Source of the DNA: Deltaproteobacteria bacterium
Lineage (GTDB): Bacteria > Myxococcota > Myxococcia > Myxococcales > Myxococcaceae
Length of the DNA stretch: 8,700 nt
Direction: 5' to 3'
Assembly: GCA_016875515.1 (NCBI GenBank)
Contig: VGRA01000076.1
Location: forward strand, 1-8,700
The position numbers were made by a program, and so were the translations under genes. Each line of letters begins with the position of its first letter. Position 1 is the stretch's first letter. This document shows positions 1 to 8,368 of the stretch, in pieces. A model generated the notes under the pieces. That model was given only the letters and a program-made list of their open reading frames with translations, was not told the DNA's origin and made no database searches.

Positions 1-1191
1 CGCACCAGCAACAGCATGCTGTTCGGCGTGGAGAACGGGCTGAAGGCCCTCAAGGGCCGCCGCGAGGCGCTGGTGGACGCGGAGTTCTTCGCCACCAAGG
101 TGACCGCCGAGAAGGCGCTGCGCGCCAAGGTGGCCGCGGACCCTGCGCTGCAGGCCCAGTACGGTAAGGCCTGGGACGAGGTGGCCCGCGCGGTGGCCGC
201 CGGCCGCAACCTGCGCAAGCCGTTCGGCATGCTCGAGGGCGGCCAGGGCTTCATGTCCGACTACTTCAACTTGGCCCGCATGCTGGTCCGCGCCTCCGCG
301 GAGCTGCCGCTGCCGAACGAGAAGCGGCTGAGGGAGTTCACGGACGCCCAGCTGCCCCAGCTGAAGCAGCAGCTGTTCAGCACCGCGCCCATTCACGACG
401 AGTTCGAGGTGGCGCTGCTCACCTTCTCACTCACCAAGCTGCGGGAGGTGCTGGGGCCGGACGCCCAGGTGGTCCGCCAGGTACTGGGGACGGAAAGCCC
501 GGCGGCGGTGGCCGCGCGGCGGGTGGCAGGCGCCTCGCTCAAGGACGTCCAGGCGCGCAAGGCGCTGTTCGAAGGAGGCGCGGCGGCGGTAGCGGCCTCG
601 AAGGATCCCTTCATCCAGCTCGCCCTGGCGGTGGACCCGGAGGCGCGGGCGGTGCGGCGGCGGTACGAGGACGAGGTGGAATCGGTCCTCAAGAAGAACT
701 CGGAGCTGGTGTCCCGGGCGCGGTTCGCCGTGCAGGGCACCTCCAGCTACCCGGACGCCACCTTCACCCTGCGGCTCTCCTACGGCGCGGTGGAGGGCTA
801 CGCGGAGAACGGCGCGCACGTGGCGCCGCTCACCACCTTTGCCGGCGCCTACAAGCGTCACACCGGCTCGGACCCCTTCGCGCTGCCGCCGCGGTGGCTG
901 GCTGCCCAGCAGAAGCTGGCCCTGGACACCCCGTTCAACATGGCCACGTCCAACGACATCATCGGCGGCAACTCCGGTTCGCCGGTGATCAACAAGGACG
1001 CCCAGGTGGTGGGGCTGATCTTCGACGGGAACATCCAGTCGCTCGGCGGGGATTACGGGTTTGATCCGGCCGTCAACCGCGCCGTCGCCGTGCACAGCGC
1101 CGCCGTGCTGGAGGCGCTGGACAAGGTGTACGGCGCCACGCGGCTCCTGGAGGAGTTGCTCGGCCCCGCGGTGCCGAGCCGCACGCGCTGA
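1..1191 (+). CDS. S46-family serine dipeptidyl-peptidase (DPP7-like), C-terminal part; 5' end outside window
   Basis: S46 enzymes are exported or periplasmic serine peptidases that remove dipeptides from the N-terminus of oligopeptides. The frame is open from base 1 (R-T-S-N-S before the first ATG at 16), so the ATG is internal; 396 residues are visible of a family length near 700. The catalytic serine lies in I-G-G-N-S-G-S-P, codon 973-975. Preceding it is the family-typical R-L-S-Y-G-x-V-x-G-Y segment (about 769-801), and after it F-D-G-N and G-G-D. The catalytic His and Asp belong to the missing N-terminal half. The residue 25 after the serine is Gly (codon 1048-1050); in DPP7 this position is Gly and in DPP11 Arg, so preference for hydrophobic rather than acidic P1 residues is inferred. 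The long helical middle (about 1-740) fits the family's helical domain. It ends 19 bp from the convergent guaA stop. Family assignment is firm; substrate choice is inference. Confidence 0.93.
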   Translation, partial: RTSNSMLFGVENGLKALKGRREALVDAEFFATKVTAEKALRAKVAADPALQAQYGKAWDEVARAVAAGRNLRKPFGMLEGGQGFMSDYFNLARMLVRASAELPLPNEKRLREFTDAQLPQLKQQLFSTAPIHDEFEVALLTFSLTKLREVLGPDAQVVRQVLGTESPAAVAARRVAGASLKDVQARKALFEGGAAAVAASKDPFIQLALAVDPEARAVRRRYEDEVESVLKKNSELVSRARFAVQGTSSYPDATFTLRLSYGAVEGYAENGAHVAPLTTFAGAYKRHTGSDPFALPPRWLAAQQKLALDTPFNMATSNDIIGGNSGSPVINKDAQVVGLIFDGNIQSLGGDYGFDPAVNRAVAVHSAAVLEALDKVYGATRLLEELLGPAVPSRTR

Positions 1192-1210
1192 GCGGCAGCG
1201 GGCGAGCCCC

Positions 1211-2758
1211 CTACTCCCACTCGATGGTGGCGGGGGGCTTGCTCGAGATGTCGTACGTCACGCGGTTGATGCCGCGCACCTCGTTAATGATCCGCGCGGA
1301 GATGCGGGCCAGCAGCTCGTGCGGCAGCCGCGCCCAGTCCGCGGTCATCCCGTCCACGGATGTGACGGCGCGCACCACGCACGTCCACTCGTAGGTGCGC
1401 TCGTCCCCCATCACCCCCACGCTCTGCACCGGCAGCAGCACCGCGAAGGCCTGCCACAGCTCCTTGTAGAGCCCGGCCGCCCGGATCTCCTCCTGGACAA
1501 CGGCGTCCGCTCGCCGCACCAATCCCAGCTTGTCCCCGGTCACGTCACCCAGCACCCGGATGGCCAGCCCCGGCCCCGGGAAGGGCTGGCGGGACACCAT
1601 CTCGTCCGGCAGGCCCAGCTCGCGTCCCAGTGCCCGCACCTCGTCCTTGAAGAGCTCCCGGAGCGGCTCCACCAGGGACAGCTTCATGTTCTCCGGCAGG
1701 CCCCCCACGTTGTGGTGGCTCTTGATGGTGGCGGACGGCCCCTTGAGGGACACCGACTCGATCACGTCCGGGTACAGGGTCCCCTGGGCGAGGAAGCGCG
1801 CGTCCTCCACCTCGGCCGCCGCCTCGTCGAAGACCGCCACGAACTCCCGGCCAATGATCTTCCGCTTCCGCTCCGGGTCCGCCACCCCGGCCAGGGCGCC
1901 GAGGAACCGCGCGCGGGCGTCTACTGTGCGGAGCGGCACGTGGAACTGCCCCCGGAAGAGCCCCTCCACCTGCTCCCGCTCGCCGGCGCGCAGCAGGCCG
2001 TTGTCCACGAAGATGCACTGCAGCCGGTCCCCGACGGCGCGGTGGATGAGCACTGCCGCCACGGACGAGTCCACGCCGCCCGAGAGCCCGCAGATCACCC
2101 GCCCTTCGCCCACCTGGGCCCGGATGGCGCGGATGGCCTCCTCGGCGAAGCCCTTCATGGTCCAGCTGAAGGTGACGCCGCAGCCGCGGAGGAAGGCCTG
2201 CAGCATCTCCCTCCCCCGCGGCGAATGGACCACCTCGGGGTGGAACTGCACGCCGTAGAGCGGCCGGGAGGCGTGGGCAATGGCGGCAAAGGGCGACGAC
2301 GGCGTGGTAGCCACCGCCTCGAACCCCGGCGGCAGCGCCTCCACAAGGTCCCCGTGGCTCATCCAGACCTTGACCGGCTCGCCGGCATGGAATGGGGCGA
2401 GCGGGCCGCGCGGGGCCGACACCAGGATCTCCGCCGCGCCGTACTCGCGGTGCATGGCCCGGGCCACCCGGCCACCCAGCAGCGTGCTCATCAGCTGCAG
2501 CCCGTAGCAGATGCCCAGCACCGGCACCCCCAGATCGAACACCTCGGGCGAGCAGCTGGGGGCCCCCTTCTGGTCCACGCTCATGGGGCCGCCGGAGAGG
2601 ATCACCCCCCGCGGCGCGAAAGCGCGGAGCTGGGACGGGGTGAGATCCGGGCGGTGGATCTCGCAGTACACGCCCAGCTCGCGCACCCGCCGGGCGATCA
2701 ACTGGGTGTACTGGCTCCCGAAGTCGAGGATGAGGATGCGCTCGGCGTGGATGTCCAA
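1211..2758 (-). CDS. guaA: GMP synthase (glutamine-hydrolysing)
   Basis: Cytosolic enzyme that converts XMP, ATP and glutamine to GMP, the last step of de novo guanine nucleotide synthesis. At 515 aa it is close to the usual ~525. An N-terminal class I glutamine amidotransferase domain (about 7-195) carries the nucleophile Cys84 in G-I-C-Y-G-L-Q and the His173/Glu175 pair in F-H-P-E-V. The ATP-pyrophosphatase domain follows, with the P-loop S-G-G-V-D-S-S at 226-232, and the C-terminal dimerisation domain ends in the standard K-P-P-A-T-I-E-W-E. The start is TTG: an in-frame TAG lies at 2795-2797 with no ATG or GTG between, and GGAG (2766-2769) sits 7 bases upstream of TTG. The stop is TAG. It is not cotranscribed with guaB, which lies about 1.3 kb upstream on the same strand beyond two opposite-strand genes. 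All catalytic motifs are intact. Confidence 0.98.
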   Translation of the reverse strand: MDIHAERILILDFGSQYTQLIARRVRELGVYCEIHRPDLTPSQLRAFAPRGVILSGGPMSVDQKGAPSCSPEVFDLGVPVLGICYGLQLMSTLLGGRVARAMHREYGAAEILVSAPRGPLAPFHAGEPVKVWMSHGDLVEALPPGFEAVATTPSSPFAAIAHASRPLYGVQFHPEVVHSPRGREMLQAFLRGCGVTFSWTMKGFAEEAIRAIRAQVGEGRVICGLSGGVDSSVAAVLIHRAVGDRLQCIFVDNGLLRAGEREQVEGLFRGQFHVPLRTVDARARFLGALAGVADPERKRKIIGREFVAVFDEAAAEVEDARFLAQGTLYPDVIESVSLKGPSATIKSHHNVGGLPENMKLSLVEPLRELFKDEVRALGRELGLPDEMVSRQPFPGPGLAIRVLGDVTGDKLGLVRRADAVVQEEIRAAGLYKELWQAFAVLLPVQSVGVMGDERTYEWTCVVRAVTSVDGMTADWARLPHELLARISARIINEVRGINRVTYDISSKPPATIEWE

Positions 2759-2765
2759 GGGGGGG

Positions 2766-2769
2766 CTCC
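2766..2769 (-). promoter_or_regulatory. Ribosome binding site of guaA, supporting the TTG start
   Basis: GGAG on the minus strand, followed by a run of seven C and then TTG. The 7-base spacing is good for a Shine-Dalgarno site and decides for the TTG start, as no other start codon exists in this frame before the in-frame stop at 2795-2797. Confidence 0.7.
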
Positions 2770-2798
2770 GGGTAGGGGATGCGCGGGACGGGCACTAA

Positions 2799-2828
2799 TT
2801 GACCCGGACCGGGGCTTACCGCTATCAA
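2799..2828 (+). promoter_or_regulatory. Candidate sigma70-type promoter for the lipoprotein operon
   Basis: TTGACC (2799-2804, 5 of 6 matches to the -35 consensus) and TATCAA (2823-2828, 4 of 6 to the -10 consensus) are separated by 18 bp. In a background this rich in G+C such a pair stands out. Transcription would begin near 2835, leaving a leader of about 46 nt before the ATG at 2881. This rests on consensus matching alone; I found no equally good pair on the minus strand for guaA. Confidence 0.45.
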
Positions 2829-2837
2829 CCCCCGGTC
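2803..2837. repeat. Inverted repeats overlapping the candidate lipoprotein promoter
   Basis: Two dyads share one element. CCCGG-A-CCGGG (2803-2813) is a perfect 5-bp palindrome with a single central base, directly at the end of the -35 hexamer. GACCGGGG (2807-2814) is the exact reverse complement of CCCCGGTC (2830-2837), with 15 bases between that include the -10 hexamer. The arm centres are 23 bp apart, about two helical turns. It could be an operator for a dimeric regulator, or a hairpin in a guaA leader if guaA transcription starts to the right of it. Function is inference; the symmetry is seen directly. Confidence 0.5.
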
Positions 2838-2865
2838 ATACAAGGTTTTTCCTGCTGCACAGCCC

Positions 2866-2871
2866 GAGAGG
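2866..2871 (+). promoter_or_regulatory. Ribosome binding site of the lipoprotein gene
   Basis: GAGAGG ends 9 bases before the ATG at 2881. This supports that start, which also gives the best lipoprotein signal peptide. Confidence 0.55.
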
Positions 2872-2880
2872 ACGTACCGC

Positions 2881-3489
2881 ATGCGCACACTGGCCGGAGC
2901 AGCTGCCGCACTGACCCTGGCGTTGACCGGGTGCGTAAAGGAGATCAGCTCGGACGAACGCCTGGACCGGGAGACGCAGGCCGCGCCGGCCTCGGACGTC
3001 ATGGACGCGGACGCGCTGGCCCGCGTCAACTGCAAGGACGTCGAGGACCAGTTGGCGTCGGCCAAGTCCGAGTCCCGCTCGGAGGCAGAGCGGGTCCTCG
3101 TTTACGTGGACCTGTTCAATTCCCTGAAGACGCGGACCGAGCAGTTCGAGGAGTCCATGCGCCGCAACCCGGACCTCTCCTTCAAGGAGGGGAGCCAGGA
3201 GCTCGTCAAGGCGCGGGACCTGTGCGTGGAGCAGTTCGCGGACGTCCGGGTGGAGTTCGACAAGTACGTGCGAGAGCTCGTGGACTTCGCCGTGGTGGAC
3301 GAGGTCCGCGGTGGCGCCACGGTGAAGGTGGCCCGCCTGGACTTCGAGGTGCTGCGCAAGGGCATCAGCGCGCTCGCCCCGGCAGACGCAGACCTGCTGC
3401 TGCAGCGCGTAGCCAACGCGGAGAAGAAGCTGGGGATTGCCCCGCCGCCTCCTGCCGCCGAGCAACCCGCCAACGGCAAGAAGCGGTAG
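2881..3489 (+). CDS. Predicted lipoprotein of unknown function
   Basis: A 202-aa protein I do not recognise. It opens with a lipoprotein signal peptide: Arg2, a hydrophobic stretch 4-16, and lipobox L-T-G-C with the lipidated cysteine at 18. The next residues are Val-Lys-Glu, with no Asp at +2, so outer-membrane anchoring is the likelier fate (inferred from the enterobacterial rule). The mature part is mostly charged and helical, rich in Glu, Asp, Arg and Lys, with Cys51 and Cys115 that could form a disulfide, and ends in a Pro/Ala-rich and basic tail (about 187-202). Residues 55-135 look like long amphipathic helices. No enzyme motif is visible. The next gene starts after 6 bases in the same reading frame, so the two should be cotranscribed. 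Exported location is well supported; function is unknown. Confidence 0.85.
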   Translation: MRTLAGAAAALTLALTGCVKEISSDERLDRETQAAPASDVMDADALARVNCKDVEDQLASAKSESRSEAERVLVYVDLFNSLKTRTEQFEESMRRNPDLSFKEGSQELVKARDLCVEQFADVRVEFDKYVRELVDFAVVDEVRGGATVKVARLDFEVLRKGISALAPADADLLLQRVANAEKKLGIAPPPPAAEQPANGKKR

Positions 3490-3495
3490 GCAGGC

Positions 3496-4047
3496 ATGCT
3501 GACCGGGATCCTGCTCTCGGCCGCTCTTGCGGCCGGGCCGGCAAACGCGGGAAAGGCTGCCCCCGAGAAGCCTCCTGCCGCGCCGGCCGCCCCTGCCGCT
3601 GCGGCCGGCTCGGACGTGGATCCGGTGGACACTGTGCGGGCGGGCGTCCGGCAGTTCCTCGCCAGCTACGCCGCCCGGGACGTGGCCGGGGTGGTTCGCC
3701 TCTTTGACTCCAACGCACCGCTGTTCCTGGGGACGGATCTCGGCGAGGCCTGCAACGACGTCCCGTGCCTCGAGCAGCTGCTCAAGGACCGCTTCGGGGT
3801 GTGGGAGACGGCCACCATGGCAAGCCCGGCGCGGGTGCACGTGGAGGTGGCCTCCTCGCTCGCCACCGCCTGGTTCGACACGGAGCTGGACGCCAAGTCC
3901 GGCATCTCCCGCCGCAAGACGAAGCTGCGGTTCGCAACCACCTGGCGGCTGTACGGGACGGACTGGAAGCTCACGCAGGTGCTGCTCGCCGTGCCCACCA
4001 AGGGCCAGTCCGGGCGGGAGATCCTGCGGCAGAACGAGCTGAACTGA
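3496..4047 (+). CDS. Exported NTF2/SnoaL-like domain protein
   Basis: A 183-aa protein. Residues 1-18 form a hydrophobic segment ending A-N-A before Gly19, a good signal peptidase I site, but the n-region has no Lys or Arg. An Ala/Pro-rich linker (19-39) leads to a domain of about 125 residues (43-168) that opens with a helix (V-R-Q-F-L-A-S-Y-A-A-R-D) and closes with F-A-T-T-W-R-L-Y and D-W-K-L-T-Q-V-L-L, the pattern of NTF2/SnoaL/DUF4440-type domains. Such folds serve as small enzymes or binding domains; no catalytic residue can be named here. Cys86 and Cys91 lie close enough for a local disulfide, plausible in the periplasm. Start: the only ATG after the upstream TAG, with AGG at 3488-3490 as a modest ribosome site. 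It lies 6 bp after the lipoprotein gene and 6 bp from the convergent guaB stop. The fold call is from pattern, not a search. Confidence 0.8.
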   Translation: MLTGILLSAALAAGPANAGKAAPEKPPAAPAAPAAAAGSDVDPVDTVRAGVRQFLASYAARDVAGVVRLFDSNAPLFLGTDLGEACNDVPCLEQLLKDRFGVWETATMASPARVHVEVASSLATAWFDTELDAKSGISRRKTKLRFATTWRLYGTDWKLTQVLLAVPTKGQSGREILRQNELN

Positions 4048-4053
4048 CGCCCC

Positions 4054-6192
<2,139 letters not shown>

Positions 6193-6196
<4 letters not shown>

Positions 6197-6810
6197 GCGG
6201 TGCGGCGGCGCGTCTTCCAGGCCCGGTAGCCCAGGTAGCCGAGCAGCCCTACGATCAGCGTTCCGAACACCACGATCTGCCCTTCCTTCAGCTTCTGGAG
6301 CAGGTACTCGAGCTCCCCGCCGAAGCGGAAACCCAGGTAGACGAAGACCGGGGCCGAGGCGAGCGCAGCCAGCCCGTCCCAGAAGATGAAGTGGCTGTAG
6401 GGCATGCCGGAGCTGCCCGCGAGGAAGTAGGTCACCGCCCGAACGCCCGGCATGAAGCGCGCCACCATGACGATCTTCTCGCCGTAGCGCTTGAACAGCA
6501 CCTCCACGCGGGCCTTCTTCTCCGGCGTCACCACGCGGGCGAAGAGCCCCTTGCCGGCGTCCACGCGGTTGCCGGCGCGACGCCCGGCGAAGAAAATGAG
6601 TGAGTCTCCCAGCAGGATCCCGCAAAACCCAACTGCTATCATGCCCGGAAGGCTCGCCGCCCCCTTGCTGGCGAGGTACCCGCCGAGGCTGAGCGAGATG
6701 TCCTCCGGCAGGGGCACCCCCAGCCCGCAGGCCACCAGGACGGAGAACACGGCCAGGTAGGCCACCAGCCCGTCGTGCCCCAGCAGCAGCGCGCGAAGTA
6801 CCTGCTCCAC
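6193..6810 (-). CDS. DedA-family (VTT/SNARE-associated) inner-membrane protein
   Basis: A 205-aa membrane protein of the DedA family; relatives act in the inner membrane in lipid (undecaprenyl phosphate or phospholipid) flipping and envelope homeostasis. Visible features: a first hydrophobic stretch (about 14-33), the re-entrant motif V-P-L-P-E-D-I (32-38), a hydrophobic segment ending F-F-A-G-R-R-A-G (73-80), R-F-M-P-G-V-R (118-124) with the two conserved arginines 6 residues apart, A-G-S-S-G-M (131-136), further hydrophobic stretches at about 140-160 and 178-195, and a basic C-terminus. The start GTG (6808-6810) follows the upstream stop by 11 bp with AGGA at 6820-6823, 9 bases away. The open frame to 6963 overlaps the upstream gene and is not used. 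The acidic residue that opens the re-entrant motif in E. coli YqjA (E39) aligns by eye with Cys28 here. The lipid substrate cannot be told. Confidence 0.9.
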
Positions 6811-6819
6811 GTCCGGGCG

Positions 6820-6823
6820 TCCT
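6820..6823 (-). promoter_or_regulatory. Ribosome binding site of the dedA-family gene, overlapping the upstream stop
   Basis: AGGA shares bases with the TAG stop (6822-6824) of the upstream gene and lies 9 bases before the GTG start. This supports the short form of the DedA protein and suggests translational coupling. Confidence 0.55.
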
Positions 6824-7826
6824 ACTTCTTCACGGCGGGCTTGCGCGGCTCCACGCGGGCGAGCGCGTCCAGCATCCAGGTGTCCAGCGGCTTGCCGCCG
6901 TCGTCGAACCCGCGGGCGAGATCCTTCAGGCCAAAGTAGCCCTGGGTCGCCGCCTGGTCCCACGCCGCGTCCTGCGCGCCGAGCGCCCGGAGCGCCGCTG
7001 CGCGGGACAGCAGCGCCACCGCGTAGGCCCCCACGGACTTCTCCGCGGCGCCGGACAGCTGCGCCTCACGCAGCAGCGCCGCGCCGTTGCCCCAGCCGGA
7101 CTCTGCCTTCCTCGAGACCTGGGGCTCCAGCACCACCCGGGCGTACTCCGCCAGCAGCCCCTCCAGGTTGGGCTTCTCCGACGGCCCCACAATCAGCGCT
7201 ATTTCGTTCTCGGCCTGGGAACCCCGCACCGCCCCCTGCGCGTCCAGCAGGTTCATCACCACCAGCGTGCTGGGGCCGTCCTCCGGGACCTTGAGGGTGG
7301 CGCGGAGCTTGAGCAGGGGCTCGTCCAGGCCCGCGAGGTACGGACGGAGCGCCCGGCGGTACTCGCCCTGCGCCTGCGCGAGCGCGTCCTGGAGGGTCCA
7401 ACCCGCGTGGACCGTCTTGAGCAGCCCCTCCAGCCCTTTCAGGTCCTGCAGATCCTTCCCCTTGGCGCCCGTGGCAAACGGCGGAGGCGAAGACTGGAGC
7501 GTGTAAGCCAAGTACCGGTCCAACGGCACGGGGTGGGCGTCGAAGAAGGATTGGGCCTGCTCCCGAAGCGCGCCGTCCCCGGAGAGCACCCGCGCGCGCA
7601 CCTGCTGGCGCACCGGGTGGAACAGGCGCCTCGGCGCCGGGTGCAGGCGGGTGACCGGGGCGTCATCGAAGCCGTTGGCGTTCAGCAGCGAGAAGAGCGT
7701 GAAGACGCGCTCGTCTGCTCGCAACTCCACCCCCTCCCCCGTGTACAGGCTGGCGAACCAGTCGGACTCGGCGAGGGCGGGAGCGGACAGCAGCAGCGCG
7801 GCCAGGAGCGGGATGCGGAGAGACAT
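6822..7826 (-). CDS. Secreted or periplasmic protein of unknown function
   Basis: A 334-aa protein I do not recognise with certainty. ATG at 7824-7826 gives a clear signal peptide: Arg4, hydrophobic 5-17, cleavage after A-L-A (residue 19) before Glu20. The longer open frame to 8261 is antisense-like sequence inside the upstream gene and lacks an export signal. The mature protein begins S-D-W-F with V-E-L and V-F-T-L-F-S-L-L-N-A-N-G (41-52), is largely helical, and has a strand-rich centre (186-213, T-L-V-V-M-N-L-L-D and I-A-L-I-V-G-P) followed by L-L-A-E-Y-A-R-V-V-L-E-P (224-235). That stretch occupies the place where an HExxH helix follows a 'vvgp' strand in some metallopeptidase-like domains (DUF4932-like, from memory), but both histidines are absent. 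It ends in a Lys-rich tail. It sits 17 bp after the carbonic-anhydrase-like gene and 11 bp before dedA, in one operon. Export is well supported; function is open. Confidence 0.82.
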   Translation of the reverse strand: MSLRIPLLAALLLSAPALAESDWFASLYTGEGVELRADERVFTLFSLLNANGFDDAPVTRLHPAPRRLFHPVRQQVRARVLSGDGALREQAQSFFDAHPVPLDRYLAYTLQSSPPPFATGAKGKDLQDLKGLEGLLKTVHAGWTLQDALAQAQGEYRRALRPYLAGLDEPLLKLRATLKVPEDGPSTLVVMNLLDAQGAVRGSQAENEIALIVGPSEKPNLEGLLAEYARVVLEPQVSRKAESGWGNGAALLREAQLSGAAEKSVGAYAVALLSRAAALRALGAQDAAWDQAATQGYFGLKDLARGFDDGGKPLDTWMLDALARVEPRKPAVKK

Positions 7827-7843
7827 GCGGTCGTCAGAGGGTA

Positions 7844-8368
7844 TCAGAGGACCGGTGCGAAGGCCTGCAGGTATTCGCGGGCGTAGCCCGCGTAGGTCCG
7901 CGCGGACTCCAACAGGAAGGCGCGCTCGGCGTCCGTGAGCGGCCGCTTCACCTTGCCGGGGCTGCCCAGCACCAGGTGTCCCGGGGGGATCTCCGTCCCC
8001 GGCGTCAGCAGCGCCCCCGCGGCGATGATGCAGCCGTCTCCCACCTTCACCCCGTCCAGGAGGATGGCCCCCATGCCCACCAACACGCGGTTGCCTACGC
8101 TGCAGCCGTGGAGCACCACGTGGTGGCCCACCGTCACGTCGTCCCCAATGTGGGTGGCGAACCCCCGGCTCTGCACGTGGACCAGGGAGAGATCCTGGAT
8201 GTTGGTGCGTGCACCGATGCGGACCGGCTGCACGTCCCCGCGGATCACCGCGTTCATCCACACGGAGGACCCCTCCCCCATCACCACGTCCCCCAGCACC
8301 TGCGCCGAGGCGTCCACGAAACAGCCCTCCGGTACCGCCGGGGACTTGCCGCGGAAGGGGCGGATCAC
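7844..8368 (-). CDS. Gamma-class carbonic anhydrase-like hexapeptide-repeat protein
   Basis: A 174-aa left-handed beta-helix protein of the gamma-carbonic anhydrase/YrdA family: a cytosolic trimer that binds a metal between subunits, with CO2 hydration shown for some members only. Hexapeptide repeats run from about 18 to 135. The three metal-binding histidines are in place: His64 in V-H-V, and His82 and His87 in G-H-H-V-V-L-H-G-C, 5 apart as in the family. The conserved R-G-D-V (43-46), T-N-I-Q-D (55-59), G-M-G-A (98-101) and G-S-P-G-K (135-139) are present. A C-terminal helix (144-170) packs on the helix as usual. The start is GTG (8366-8368), which overlaps the miaB stop as GTGA, so translation is probably coupled to miaB. 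Whether it is an active anhydrase cannot be decided; the extended acidic loop of the methanogen enzyme Cam is not seen. A ferripyochelin-binding annotation would be the same family. Confidence 0.93.
   Translation of the reverse strand: MIRPFRGKSPAVPEGCFVDASAQVLGDVVMGEGSSVWMNAVIRGDVQPVRIGARTNIQDLSLVHVQSRGFATHIGDDVTVGHHVVLHGCSVGNRVLVGMGAILLDGVKVGDGCIIAAGALLTPGTEIPPGHLVLGSPGKVKRPLTDAERAFLLESARTYAGYAREYLQAFAPVL
8365..8368 (-). other. GTGA start/stop overlap coupling miaB and the gamma-carbonic anhydrase gene
   Basis: The GTG start (8368-8366) and the TGA stop (8367-8365) share two bases, a 4-bp overlap of the type that allows termination-reinitiation. Only a weak CAGG lies upstream, which fits reliance on coupling. 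Confidence 0.8.

Noticed and set aside
1200..1209. GGGCGAGCCC between the S46 and guaA stops, as a terminator
   Set aside because: Only a 3-bp stem can form with a workable loop, and no T-run follows on either strand.
2807..2850. Inverted repeat followed by TTTTT, as a terminator
   Set aside because: The T-run begins 8 bases after the stem, the loop is 15 bases, and no + strand gene lies upstream that would need ending there.
2759..2880. Purine riboswitch upstream of guaA
   Set aside because: I looked for the three-way junction with its conserved loops and found none; the only structure is the simple inverted repeat reported above.
1061..2914. Long open frame (617 codons) on the + strand opposite guaA
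   Set aside because: It is the antisense shadow of guaA caused by high GC; its translation is His/Arg/Pro/Gly-rich and resembles nothing, and it also overlaps the end of the S46 gene and the lipoprotein start.
2836..3840. 334-codon minus-strand frame over the lipoprotein and NTF2-like genes
   Set aside because: The + strand genes have convincing signal peptides and domain patterns; the minus frame is compositionally a shadow.
7827..8261. N-terminal extension of the secreted unknown protein
   Set aside because: It overlaps the gamma-carbonic anhydrase gene in another frame, and the signal peptide at the ATG 7826 marks the real start. The same reasoning removes the dedA extension 6811-6963.
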